This document shows, in pieces, positions 28,460 through 37,151 of a DNA stretch of 64,000 bases. The notes under the pieces are model-generated. The model ran no database searches. It worked only from the letters and a program-made list of their open reading frames with translations, and was not told where the DNA came from. A program made the translations under genes and the position numbers. Each line of letters begins with the position of its first letter. The first letter of the stretch is position 1. Source of the DNA: Flavobacterium sp. JAS (GTDB lineage Bacteria; Bacteroidota; Bacteroidia; Flavobacteriales; Flavobacteriaceae); NCBI RefSeq assembly GCF_020991455.1, contig NZ_JAJMOX010000008.1, positions 124,001-188,000 of the forward strand. The letters are read 5' to 3'.

Positions 28460-29086
28460 TTATAGGTCACTAAGTGCCCTAATTATTGATTTTCTGTATT
28501 CATTATCTTTCTCAAGAAGTTCAATCGTTTTTTCGTTTGTATTTATATTTAAATACAATTCACAATAGTCTTCTTCTTTATCATTTTCATTATCTCTAAA
28601 AAACAATTTAAATTTATAATAACCTAATTTTTCAACTTCAACAATTGACTTGTTTAATGAAAATGCTGTTGGAGATAAAGTATCATTAGTAAATTTTTTA
28701 TTCGTTGAAAATTCATAAAGTTTAGAAATAGCTTTTAAAAACTCATCACTTTCTTTACCAATAGACGATATTTTTATAGCATTTCGAATGAAACCATTTT
28801 TAGGATCAAGATTTCCATTACTATCTATTCCATTAGGTAAATAAGATTTAATCTCAAATTTTAATCCTACAACCTTTGAACCAGATAATCCTTTTGCTAT
28901 ATAAACATATGAATCTTCCATTTTTTGCTCAGAAACTATTTTTAGTAAAATATCTTTAAAACCTTTTTCCTTTTCTGCAACTTCGGTAATTTGTTCAAGA
29001 TTAATTGATGCAGAATTTGATGATTTATTGCACCCGAAAAACAAAGAAAATAAACTCAAGATAATTATAGTTTTAAATTGTTGCAT
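28460..29086 (-). CDS. Hypothetical lipoprotein (cassette gene)
   Basis: This 208-residue protein has lipobox FFGC (Cys19), then a Ser/Asn-rich linker and an alpha/beta domain (EDSYVYIAKGLSGSKVVGLK, YCELYLNINTNEKTIELLEK). No family recognised. The gap to the next gene upstream is only 31 bases (29087-29117, with TTAACGCTAGCG), the shortest in the array. Confidence 0.68.
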   Translation of the reverse strand: MQQFKTIIILSLFSLFFGCNKSSNSASINLEQITEVAEKEKGFKDILLKIVSEQKMEDSYVYIAKGLSGSKVVGLKFEIKSYLPNGIDSNGNLDPKNGFIRNAIKISSIGKESDEFLKAISKLYEFSTNKKFTNDTLSPTAFSLNKSIVEVEKLGYYKFKLFFRDNENDKEEDYCELYLNINTNEKTIELLEKDNEYRKSIIRALSDL

Positions 29087-29117
29087 ATTATATAACTTGT
29101 ATTAACGCTAGCGCCGA

Positions 29118-29564
29118 TTAGTTCTCAAAATTCCATAAATCCAACCTAGTGATGTTTTTTATTGTTCCTCCAAACATTCCCATATGCCCTCTGGAATTCA
29201 TATCAAAAGTCCCTACAATAATTACATATTTTTGATTGTAATCATTTAAATTTTTCTTTTCAATAATTTCTTTTGAGAAATTCACCCAAAAACCATTATT
29301 GGATATTCCTTTTGAATAATCTTCTTTGTGTAGATAAATTGCGTTTCCTTCAAATTCCAAATTCAAATATCCTATAACTTGAATTTGTTTTCCATCATAT
29401 TTTTCCGGAGTTGAAATTAACCTTATTAGTGATATATTAAATTCATGAAAAGGTATAGCTTGTTCTTTTTCACTTTTTGGTTCTTTAGCAGTTGTTTTAT
29501 TCTGTGAACAAGCGTTTAATGAGAATGCCAATAAAATTAAAATAATATATTTCATGTTTTGCAA
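29118..29564 (-). CDS. Lipoprotein with OB-fold-like domain (cassette gene)
   Basis: The 148-residue protein has lipobox LNAC (Cys19). The body reads as a small beta barrel of the OB type: LISTPEKYDGKQIQVIGYLN, AIYLHKEDYSKGISNNGFWV, KYVIIVGTFDM. A similar family of small lipoproteins is found in many bacteria as I recall. Function unknown. Confidence 0.7.
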   Translation of the reverse strand: MQNMKYIILILLAFSLNACSQNKTTAKEPKSEKEQAIPFHEFNISLIRLISTPEKYDGKQIQVIGYLNLEFEGNAIYLHKEDYSKGISNNGFWVNFSKEIIEKKNLNDYNQKYVIIVGTFDMNSRGHMGMFGGTIKNITRLDLWNFEN

Positions 29565-29574
29565 TTTTGTTTGT

Positions 29575-29722
29575 TAACTGGTCATTACCGCTAAAATCTA
29601 CCGCTAGGCATAGTTGGAGAATAAAGATGCGAGATTTTCAGGTTAAACACAAACTTCTCAAATAGAAAACTATCTTTAAGTTAAGCCTAAAACGCCAGCT
29701 TACCAAGCTGTTGTATGTTGTT
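29575..29722 (-). repeat. Cassette-associated repeat 6
   Basis: This diverged copy of a second subtype shares TTTTCAGGTTAAACACAAA, TCTCAAATAGAAAAC and AAGTTAAGCCTAAA with repeat 7. Stop and start codons lie 5 and 11 bases away. Confidence 0.65.
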
Positions 29723-29726
29723 GCTA

Positions 29727-30386
29727 TTATTTGATTCTTTCTGCGCTAAACTCTTCCGCAATAATAAATGGTTGATTCAGATTAAAATCATTTGGACTCA
29801 CATCTTCATTTCCAAATATTAAAATTTTTGAATTCGGTTTGTCTTCGTAACCTTTATCTTCCTCTACAATTTCATTAGTAACAGCAAAATATAAACTGTG
29901 TTTTACACAGATTTCTCTGAAAAATTTTTCTAAAGATTTTGGAATGCTAATTGTTCTTTTTGAGTACTTCTCATAGTATTCTTGGTTGTTCCAAAAATAT
30001 TCCTTTACGACTATCCAATTTCCAGTTTCTCTCTCAAGACCGTTACTGACATCACCAATAAATTCACTGACGTTTTCCGGTTTGCCTTTAATTTCGCATT
30101 CAAGTTTATTCTCATGAAAGATTAGCAATAGTGGATGTCTGTCCAATATTTTCATTTTAGCATAAGGCAATGTTAAACTCCAAAAGAAACCATCAAATTT
30201 TTCAGTATTTCTACAAGTCAGTTTCCACTCTTCATATTCAACAGGAATATCATAGCTATTCTGATTAATTGAAAGTACCATTTCAAAAGTACTGTTTGAT
30301 GTTTGAAAACTATAAGATTCAATTTTCAAATCACAATCGTTATAGAATTCTTTTTCGTTTGTCTTTTTTATGAGTTCTTCTATCAT
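29727..30386 (-). CDS. Hypothetical cytoplasmic protein (cassette gene)
   Basis: The protein has 219 residues without signal peptide; beta-rich in the first half (SYSFQTSNSTFEMVLSINQN, EWKLTCRN) and alpha/beta in the second (PKSLEKFFREICVKHSLYFA). It could be an immunity-like protein, but I recognise no family. It has repeats on both sides (5 and 12 bases). Confidence 0.65.
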   Translation of the reverse strand: MIEELIKKTNEKEFYNDCDLKIESYSFQTSNSTFEMVLSINQNSYDIPVEYEEWKLTCRNTEKFDGFFWSLTLPYAKMKILDRHPLLLIFHENKLECEIKGKPENVSEFIGDVSNGLERETGNWIVVKEYFWNNQEYYEKYSKRTISIPKSLEKFFREICVKHSLYFAVTNEIVEEDKGYEDKPNSKILIFGNEDVSPNDFNLNQPFIIAEEFSAERIK

Positions 30387-30397
30387 ATTAGAGTTTT

Positions 30398-30545
30398 GAG
30401 TAATTGCATGCCACGTTCTGGGTTTTGGCTTGGCTAGGAAATAAATATATAAGATTTTTCAGTTAAACACAAATTCTCCAAATGCAAAACCATTTTTAAA
30501 TTTCAGCCTAAATCCCAATCTCGCCAAAAAAAGATGTTAGTTGAG
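30398..30545 (-). repeat. Cassette-associated repeat 7
   Basis: It carries GGGTTTTGGCTTGGCTAGG, TTTTTCAGTTAAACACAAAT, CCAAATGCAAAACC and the end AAAGATGTTAGTTG; subtype shared with repeat 6. Confidence 0.68.
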
Positions 30546-30549
30546 TTTT

Positions 30550-31221
30550 TTATTCTCTGAACTTATATTTATAATTGTTTTCTAAATTATTTTGTTCGGT
30601 TTCAGTTATTCTCATAAAGGCAATATTTTGACCGTATCCATATTTGCTTTCACCAAGACATTCAACAATTCTCGTTTTGTTAGCCTTTATTTTTTCTTTA
30701 CAAATTTCAAAAACTATAGAATCTAACCAATCGTCAGAATATTTTGGATTAAATTTTATAATTTCATTGTTCAGTTCAAATTCTACTGTAATCGGACCAG
30801 AAGGACTTTGCCATTTTTCAGAAATATTTTGGGGATTGAACGAACCATTAGATAGATTTGAAAACATTTTAATTACATCTACATAAACATTGTTTTCAGC
30901 ACAAACATCAGATTCTAAATCTAAATAAATCATTTTGCGTTTATCAATGCAAGCCAAATCAAATTCGTCTAATTCCATTCCAGGATCATATTTTTTATCA
31001 AATATTTTAGAATAATCATCAATTCTATTTGAATGTAATTGTTCAAATATTTCCTTATCACTAAATTTTGAAAAATTTTCAAAGAATCCACTTTTTCTTA
31101 AAATTGAAATATTTTGAATAACATTTTCTTTCGGAATTTTTTTCCCAGAATTCATAATATTGGTTTTTCTCGGGTTATCACAAGAGCTAAAAATAAATAA
31201 AAGCACAAATATGTATTTCAT
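30550..31221 (-). CDS. Hypothetical lipoprotein (cassette gene)
   Basis: This 223-residue protein has a short lipoprotein signal with FSSC (Cys14). The body is alpha/beta with several Cys and a C-terminal charged helix. No family recognised. The repeat is 5 bases after its stop, but upstream the array is interrupted by the mobilization segment. Confidence 0.65.
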   Translation of the reverse strand: MKYIFVLLFIFSSCDNPRKTNIMNSGKKIPKENVIQNISILRKSGFFENFSKFSDKEIFEQLHSNRIDDYSKIFDKKYDPGMELDEFDLACIDKRKMIYLDLESDVCAENNVYVDVIKMFSNLSNGSFNPQNISEKWQSPSGPITVEFELNNEIIKFNPKYSDDWLDSIVFEICKEKIKANKTRIVECLGESKYGYGQNIAFMRITETEQNNLENNYKYKFRE

Positions 31222-31528
31222 TTCTGTGTGTGTGTGTTTAAATCTCTAGTAACTTTTTATATCTACTATTTTATAACGCTTTTGTACATCCTGCTATATC
31301 ATATGTAATAATATAACGTATAGGTTACAATACTACACAAAAAAGACAGACAGGCATTACGGTTTACCATAAATTCAGAATTATTTTTCAAAAATATCAA
31401 AAGTTAAGCTTAGGTAGTTATTTTAAAAATATATTAACCCAGCGCTCAAGGATCACTTTCGCTATATGACAACATTTGTCAATCTAAGAGTTTTTTAATC
31501 ATAAAATAAAAAAGATAAGCAAAATTAC

Positions 31529-31622
31529 TGGACATAGACAAAAGATGTACGCATAATGTCAGGTCTCGTTTCCTCAACCCTCCACCCTTCGGGACTTATA
31601 GCACATCTTTTGTCTATGTCCA
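31529..31622. repeat. Perfect 20-bp inverted repeat, candidate oriT or replication structure
   Basis: TGGACATAGACAAAAGATGT (31529-31548) is the exact reverse complement of 31603-31622. The 54-base spacer is unusually GC-rich, with CCTCAACCCTCCACCCTTCG. It lies ~0.5 kb upstream of mobC. Confidence 0.7.
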
Positions 31623-31990
31623 CTGCCTGAATGCTTTCTTTTTTTTTTCTTTTGAAATGTATTTAGCTTAATCTTGATAAGTAAAATATACTTATGATAC
31701 TCAAAATATTTTTACCTTAATTAACTTTGTTTTTGATTTAACTTCAAGACCTTAGATAAAATTAGCAATAACAATCAATAGCTATCATGTTCAAAATATA
31801 GTCATGATATTATAATATTATTTGTATTCCTTAAATTTGAGGTTGGCTTAAAAACGGTATACAGATTAAATTACAAATCTCTCAACCCACAAAACAATCG
31901 AGGAAGCTTATAAAACAAAACCTCAGCTTAATCCAAATTATTTATAATATGCTGATTTATTAAAGTCTATCAGATGTTAAAATTTTGAAG

Positions 31991-32075
31991 ACCACCTCGT
32001 TCCTGTGGTCTGGCAAGATGAACGGTTGTTAAACAACCGCCTATCTTGCCACCTATTACCTCGGAACTCGGTGGT
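31991..32075. promoter_or_regulatory. Nested palindrome, candidate oriT
   Basis: Three concentric inverted repeats share one centre: ACCACCTCGTTCC/GGAACTCGGTGGT (31991-32003, 32063-32075, two mismatches), GGCAAGAT/ATCTTGCC (32012-32019, 32043-32050), and CGGTTGTT/AACAACCG (32023-32030, 32032-32039). The structure ends 45 bases before mobC, the usual place of a transfer origin. Confidence 0.55.
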
Positions 32076-32120
32076 GGAGACTGTAGAAAGAAAAGAGTTT
32101 GAAAACAATGAAAATGAAAG

Positions 32121-32516
32121 ATGATGAAAAGAGAAAATTCAAACAGAACACGAATCGTAGGACTGCGATTAACTCCCTTGGAGTATGCCGTGCTGGAAAA
32201 AAGATTTAGAGCAAGTACCTGCCGAAAATTAAGTGACCATATAAGAAGGCACTTATTTAACAAACCTATTGTAACAACTTACCGCAATGCTTCATTTGAT
32301 GATTATATCGAAGAAACAATGACTCTAAACAGTGAGCTTGATTCAATAGGAAATAACATCAACCAGATTGCCAAAAAGATGAATTCTTTTAAAACTATAT
32401 CTGATTTTAAAACACAGGTCTTCTGGTTTGAAGTAGATAAAAAGAAGCTATTCGAAAAAATGGAGGAAATTAAAATACACTCTCAAAAATTCTCAGAGCA
32501 ATGGTTGCAATTATAA
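32121..32516 (+). CDS. mobC: MobC-like relaxosome accessory protein
   Basis: The protein has 131 residues. The N-terminus is a ribbon-helix-helix (RIVGLRLTPLEYAVLEKRFR), and the middle carries the MobC signature (ELDSIGNNINQIAKKMNS). It would bind oriT and assist the relaxase. Either of the two tandem ATG codons at 32121/32124 may be the start. The end overlaps the relaxase start by 16 bases. Confidence 0.88.
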   Translation: MMKRENSNRTRIVGLRLTPLEYAVLEKRFRASTCRKLSDHIRRHLFNKPIVTTYRNASFDDYIEETMTLNSELDSIGNNINQIAKKMNSFKTISDFKTQVFWFEVDKKKLFEKMEEIKIHSQKFSEQWLQL

Positions 32517-33745
32517 AAACCAGCAATTCATTACAGCGAATTTTAAATTACAATGAGATAAAAGTAAAAGAAGGAAAGGCAGAATGTATAAGCGCTATTA
32601 ACTTTCCTCTGGAACTCGACAGGCTTAATTTTACTTTAAAACTCAACCGCTTTGTAAAACAGGCTTCGCTTAATGAAAACGTTAAGCGAAACGCTGTACA
32701 TATATCATTAAATTTTGATCCTTCGGAAAACCATTCTAAAGAAAAGCTAAATGAAATTGCAAAAATTTACATGGATAAAATCGGATTCGGCAAACAGCCT
32801 TTCCTAGTTTATCAGCATTATGATGCAGGACACCCTCACTTACATGTGATTACAAATAATATTCAAAGAGATGGAAAAAGGATTGATCTTCATTTGTTGG
32901 GGATTAGAAAATCAGAACCTGCCAGGAAAGAAATAGAAGAAACCTTTGGACTTGTAAAAGCGGAAGGAAGAAAAACAAAAGAACAATTTTCATTACAGCC
33001 AATCGCGAACCGCAAAGTACAATATGGAAAAGCAGAGTCCAAAAAGGCTATCAATGGAGTTTTAAATAAAGTTTTATTTGAATATAAATATTCAAGCCTT
33101 CCAGAACTCAATGCTGTTTTAAACCTTTACAATGTTCATGCAGATAGGGGAACTGAAGAATCCAGAGTTTTTAAAAACAAAGGATTGCTTTATAAGATAC
33201 TTGATAAAGATTCAAAACCAACTGGAGTACCAATTAAAGCAAGTGGCTTTTACAGTAAACCTACATTAAAATTTCTGGAAGACCGATTTAAAATTAACGC
33301 TATAAAAAAAGAGTCTAGTCAAAGACATGTGAGATCTGTTATTAGAGAGACTTTTATTAATGAAACATTTAAATCTCCCGAACAGTTAGCAGAAAAATTA
33401 AAAAAGGTAGACATTAATACTGTTTTGAGAAAGAGTAAAGACGGGCAGCTTTACGGAATTACTTTTGTGGATCATAAAACTAAATGTGTTTTTAACGGAA
33501 GTAGTCTGGGAAAACAATACAGTGCAAAAGGAATTCTAGAACGTTGTGAAGCGATCAATCCTACGAATCAAAATCATAATTATCAAAAAACTATTTCAAT
33601 TGCTTATGAAAACATCAAAAATTTAGGATCTGAAAATATTTTTAAAACTAATCCACTTGATATTTTACTGCGTGCTGAAAATTATAATGATTACACATCC
33701 CAATTTAAGCAAAAGAAAAAAAGAAGATTGAGAAGAGGTATTTAA
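32501..33745 (+). CDS. mobA: Relaxase/mobilization nuclease (MobA/VirD2 type)
   Basis: The 414-residue relaxase has a candidate nicking Tyr in RILNYNE (~17), and the metal-binding three-histidine motif is HYDAGHPHLHVI (H-x-H with an upstream H). The C-terminus is basic (KKKRRLRRGI). It would nick oriT for transfer using another element's conjugation apparatus, since no coupling protein or mating-pair genes are present. It is translationally coupled to mobC. The mob pair is opposite in orientation to the surrounding cassette genes. Confidence 0.9.
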   Translation: MVAIIKTSNSLQRILNYNEIKVKEGKAECISAINFPLELDRLNFTLKLNRFVKQASLNENVKRNAVHISLNFDPSENHSKEKLNEIAKIYMDKIGFGKQPFLVYQHYDAGHPHLHVITNNIQRDGKRIDLHLLGIRKSEPARKEIEETFGLVKAEGRKTKEQFSLQPIANRKVQYGKAESKKAINGVLNKVLFEYKYSSLPELNAVLNLYNVHADRGTEESRVFKNKGLLYKILDKDSKPTGVPIKASGFYSKPTLKFLEDRFKINAIKKESSQRHVRSVIRETFINETFKSPEQLAEKLKKVDINTVLRKSKDGQLYGITFVDHKTKCVFNGSSLGKQYSAKGILERCEAINPTNQNHNYQKTISIAYENIKNLGSENIFKTNPLDILLRAENYNDYTSQFKQKKKRRLRRGI

Positions 33746-33802
33746 AGTAGTTAATGGTGGATCAATTAACCCTAACATTATAGTAGTATACACAAAATGA
33801 CA

Positions 33803-33935
33803 GGTAACGTCCCTTTACTACAGCGGGCTTGGAACTAAAGTAAACCCATTCTTCGGATTTGCTAAATTATCATAAATGCAAAACCATCGTTTAATTAAGC
33901 AAATTACCCAAATCCATTGTTGTAGATGTTAGCAG
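33803..33935 (-). repeat. Cassette-associated repeat 8
   Basis: Well-preserved: GGTAACGTCCC, CAGCGGGCTTGG, CCATTCTTCGGATTTGCTAA, then ACCCAAATCCATTGTTGTAG and GTTAGCAG. Confidence 0.8.
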
Positions 33936-33947
33936 TAAACATTTTTA

Positions 33948-34577
33948 TTAAGCTTTACTATCTCTTTTCTCAATAGCATCAACTAAATTTTGAGGTAAAT
34001 TTCCATACAAAGCTTCAACATGCTTTGGCTGGGATATCATTACATCGGCGATTATGTTTATTAATCCAAATAAGGCAACACATAATTCGAAATTGTCTTT
34101 TAAATCTATTTGTCCAGGATGTACTGCATTATTTCCAACAACTCTTAAAATATCTAATGACTGTTGAATTTTTACAGGTAAACCTTTTTTCACAAGGTTT
34201 GCTATATCTTCATTTATATTTTTGCCTTCTTCTCCTAGAAATATGCAAAGCTTTTGAATAGCTAATCTAAGTAATGCAGATGCACCTCTAGGAGATTTAC
34301 TTAAAATACTTCTGGCTTCATTATAGTCTTCAATAATATCTTCGGGCAAATCTGAGTTAGCCATCATTACATTTCCAACTTCAGGTATTATCATTTTTTC
34401 ATTAAACCAAAAACTACTTTTTTTGCAATGTTCACAACTAGACATTTTCATATCTTCAATTTTTGTATATCCGCCACCACCTGAATAACAAATGGTTAAC
34501 CAATGCTGTCTTGCGAATGCACCGCAACTTGGACAATTAAAAGAAGTAGATTTAAAACTTGGAGGTGTATAACTCAT
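33948..34577 (-). CDS. DUF4145 domain-containing protein (cassette gene)
   Basis: The 209-residue protein has an N-terminal zinc ribbon (CPSCGAFARQHW and CEHC), then the helical DUF4145 domain (EDYNEARSILSKSPRGASAL, LRLAIQKLC, VVGNNAVHPGQIDL). DUF4145 proteins are frequent in defence islands and fused to restriction enzymes; the molecular role is not settled. The next cassette upstream encodes a second, diverged DUF4145 protein. Confidence 0.88.
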   Translation of the reverse strand: MSYTPPSFKSTSFNCPSCGAFARQHWLTICYSGGGGYTKIEDMKMSSCEHCKKSSFWFNEKMIIPEVGNVMMANSDLPEDIIEDYNEARSILSKSPRGASALLRLAIQKLCIFLGEEGKNINEDIANLVKKGLPVKIQQSLDILRVVGNNAVHPGQIDLKDNFELCVALFGLINIIADVMISQPKHVEALYGNLPQNLVDAIEKRDSKA

Positions 34578-34620
34578 TATATACGTTTTTTTTCGCTATG
34601 AAAGATTTTTAAGTATGATT

Positions 34621-34747
34621 GCTGCTAGCGTTTCGGGTTTGGTGCTAAATTAAGCCCATTATTTTGATTTGCCAAATCATTCAAATACAAAACACCATCT
34701 TTCGATTAAGCTAATTACCCAAATCCATCGTAGTCGTTGTTACCTGC
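34621..34747 (-). repeat. Cassette-associated repeat 9
   Basis: This is the clearest copy: GCTAGCGTTTCGGGTTTGG, the palindrome GATTTGCCAAATC (34666-34678), CAAATACAAAAC, ACCCAAATCCATCGTAGTCG, GTTACCTGCAG. The arms GGGTTTGG and CCAAATCC can pair with one G-T. Confidence 0.85.
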
Positions 34748-34749
34748 AG

Positions 34750-35541
34750 TTATTTTAGCTTTCTATTCTTCTTTAATTCTTCCTGCAATGCCTTTATCTT
34801 TTCTGGCTTAACAAAAATTTCATGTATTATAGAAATGAATAAGTCATGAAGTCCATTTGCATCTTCTTTTGTAAAATCATGAAGTGTAATGTCATCTTCA
34901 GGATGTGCACCTTGGTTACCAATATCTTTTATAATTTTCGTGTTGTCATGAAAAACCTCTGTTAAATCTATATTTAAAAGATTTTTATTTGTTTTTAACC
35001 ACTCTAATTGATTAAATAAAGTTTTCCCTTTAGCACCTAAAACATTCTTTGCGACAATTTGTATTGCACGTCTAAATAATATGGCAGAGGCAATAAATTT
35101 TGAATTGATTAAACAATAGTTTGCTTCGGTTGCTGTCTTTTTAAGTGAGCCGTATTTTTCAGGAATATCTTCATTTATATAGTTTTCAACGGAAATTGGT
35201 AATCGATATAACTTGTAAAGAGAATATGTGTATTCATACTGTGAACCACCAGTTGGAAGTGGTTTTTTCTTTTGTTCAACAAATTGTACAGTAAAAATAA
35301 AACTTTTTTTTCTGCAACTCGGACACTCAATGAATATATTTATAAATGTTGGTAGTCCGTTAGAGTTATGGTACGGTTCACTGAATGATTTAGAATATAT
35401 ATTTAGAAAGACCTCTCTATTACAAGAATCACACTTTCCTGGAACTTGTTGAGATATTGAGGATTGTCCTTCAGCTTCATAAATGCGCTCAAAATTTTCT
35501 TCAATATATTTTTTAAATTCTTTTTCGTTTAATAATTCCAT
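34750..35541 (-). CDS. DUF4145 domain-containing protein, second copy (cassette gene)
   Basis: The 263-residue protein has a zinc ribbon (CDSCNREVF and CPSCRKKSF) and a DUF4145 domain (EKYGSLKKTATEANYCLINS, ASAILFRRAIQIVAKNVLGA, IKDIGNQGAHPEDD). It is related to the neighbouring DUF4145 cassette but clearly diverged, so it was not produced by recent duplication. Repeat 9 follows its stop after 2 bases. Confidence 0.88.
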   Translation of the reverse strand: MELLNEKEFKKYIEENFERIYEAEGQSSISQQVPGKCDSCNREVFLNIYSKSFSEPYHNSNGLPTFINIFIECPSCRKKSFIFTVQFVEQKKKPLPTGGSQYEYTYSLYKLYRLPISVENYINEDIPEKYGSLKKTATEANYCLINSKFIASAILFRRAIQIVAKNVLGAKGKTLFNQLEWLKTNKNLLNIDLTEVFHDNTKIIKDIGNQGAHPEDDITLHDFTKEDANGLHDLFISIIHEIFVKPEKIKALQEELKKNRKLK

Positions 35542-35563
35542 AAGTGTGTTTATAATTGTTAGT

Positions 35564-35696
35564 AATGTTCTGGTACTATAGCGGGTTTAAGGGCTAAGTT
35601 AAGGTCATTCTTCTGATTTGCCAAATCATCCAAATGCAAAAATATTTTTCCATTACGCCAATTTCCAAAATCTCGTGTATCGGCTGTTAGCGGTTG
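35564..35696 (-). repeat. Cassette-associated repeat 10
   Basis: AATGTTCTGGTACTATAGCG, the palindrome GATTTGCCAAATC (35615-35627), CCAAATGCAAAA, and the end CTGTTAGCGG match the family. Confidence 0.82.
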
Positions 35697-35701
35697 TATT
35701 T

Positions 35702-36196
35702 TTAGAAGATTTTCATAATATAAATACCATCTATTATTCCACTCGTAATTTCAATATGTTCATTGAAAGTTGGTTTAATTATTCCATAAATATTTTGTGA
35801 ATCAATTTGTCCACGTTTTATATGTATATGTTCCGCTTTCCAATGTTTTCCATCTATATCAGGTTGACGAACTTCTATTACAGTTCTTTCCCCATTATTT
35901 CTGTCAAATATATATTCCCCAGAATAGTAGTTTGGATGCTTAATTTTCGAATAGCGTGCGCTTATAATTTCGGTATCAATCCACCAAAATTGTTCAAGAA
36001 TACATTGGTCTAATTGATTTATAATTTTTGTGTCATTATCAAAAAAAAGTTTTACTATTTTATATATTGATTTGTCTTTAATATGATGAAATATAATATC
36101 ATAAGGTATTGTAGATACAGTTCCAATATTTGCAATTAAACCTTGGTTCCATTCGTAAAATTCTCTTTCTTTTGATTTTGAATTGGCTCTACTCAT
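35702..36196 (-). CDS. Hypothetical protein (cassette gene)
   Basis: This 164-residue protein has no signal peptide and is beta-rich in the C-terminal half (ERTVIEVRQPDI, KAEHIHIKRGQIDSQNIYGI). No family recognised. It lies between repeats 10 and 11 (5 and 17 bases). Confidence 0.65.
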   Translation of the reverse strand: MSRANSKSKEREFYEWNQGLIANIGTVSTIPYDIIFHHIKDKSIYKIVKLFFDNDTKIINQLDQCILEQFWWIDTEIISARYSKIKHPNYYSGEYIFDRNNGERTVIEVRQPDIDGKHWKAEHIHIKRGQIDSQNIYGIIKPTFNEHIEITSGIIDGIYIMKIF

Positions 36197-36213
36197 TATT
36201 TTTAGATTTTCTA

Positions 36214-36344
36214 TGGTAACGTTACCGACCTACATGCGTTGGGACTTAAAGTGCCTAATCTTTCGATTAAATACAATTTTTAAAATAGAAAGCATATTTA
36301 AAATTAAGTTGAATTGCCATCTTGCTCGTAGTGTGTGTTAGTCG
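36214..36344 (-). repeat. Cassette-associated repeat 11
   Basis: This diverged copy begins GGTAACGTTACC and keeps TTTCGATTAAATACAA and the end GTGTGTTAGTC. It lies 10 bases from the TAG at 36355 that I take as the real end of the HEPN-like gene. Confidence 0.65.
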
Positions 36345-36354
36345 TAGTGTATTA

Positions 36355-37151
36355 CTATCTTAGTTCTGATATTAGTAATTTATCACACGCCAGCCAATAA
36401 TCATCTGGATTGGACTTAATAGGTCGGACAGTTGTTCCGTCTTCACAAACCTTACGAGGAGTTATTGCAAATACATATAGTCTGACCCAGGTTCTATGAA
36501 TTCTGCTATTCGTCCGTCGTATTTATTTCTGGCACTCCCTCCTTTCACAACCTTCTCTTGATGAACTACAGATCCGATACTGATGTAAATAGAAAATCCA
36601 ATATCAGGTTTTTCCATATAATTTTTCTTGTTCTCGTTATTTAAAACAAAGTTATTATAATAAAGATCCATGTCGTTATTTTTAACTGCTTTGCTGTATA
36701 TCGATATAGATTGTCCTCCGCTTTGAGTCTTTGCAATAAAATTTTCCACAAAGTTAACGGTCCAGTCTAACTCCCCTATAAATTGATTGATGTAAAAACC
36801 CATAAAAATTGGCTCTTTAATTTTATCGTAATATCTAATCTTAAATGCGTTTTCTAATATTGCTAAGAAAACCGGATCAAACTCTTCAGTTACATCACTA
36901 TTAACTTTAGACAGCAGATTTTTGAGTAATCTGAATCTGTCAAAATGATAATTGTATCTTTCTCTATCTTTAAGATTAAAAACAATTACAGCTTTCAGAT
37001 ATTTTTCAACAGCAATACTCGCAAGAGTTAACCCTTGAACTATAAAATTTTTATTAAGTAAAAAACGTGCCGCAATATAATCGCGATATCCAAGATCCAT
37101 AAGCGCATACCCGCTGGATAACTTTTCCATGTATGTAATCGATTTGTTCAT
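36355..37151 (-). pseudogene. HEPN-like gene with probable frameshift near its 3' end
   Basis: The main frame (start MNKSITYMEK at 37151; an alternative at 37190) encodes a HEPN-type helical domain: YIAARFLLNKNFIVQGLTLA, SIAVEKYLKAVIVF. It stops at 36462 after a short odd tail. In another frame the coding continues from about 36500 without a break (RTWVRLYVFAITPRKVCEDG, then PDDYWLACDKLLISELR) to a TAG at 36355, exactly where repeat 11 begins. All neighbours end within ~16 bases of a repeat, so a one-base loss around 36490-36505 is the simple explanation. A sequencing error is possible. Confidence 0.6.

Larger units (their letters stand above)
31222..32120. other. Non-coding region upstream of the mobilization genes
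   Basis: No gene is visible in these ~900 bases. They contain two strong palindromic structures (31529-31622 and 31991-32075), listed separately as oriT candidates, in otherwise AT-rich sequence. Confidence 0.6.

Noticed and set aside
25491..36344. CRISPR array
   Set aside because: The repeats are over 100 bp, diverged, separated by whole genes, and no cas genes are present.
20035..36355. Classical integron
   Set aside because: No IntI-type tyrosine integrase is seen, and the repeats do not fit the canonical GTTRRRY/RYYYAAC boxes strictly; reported as integron-like only.
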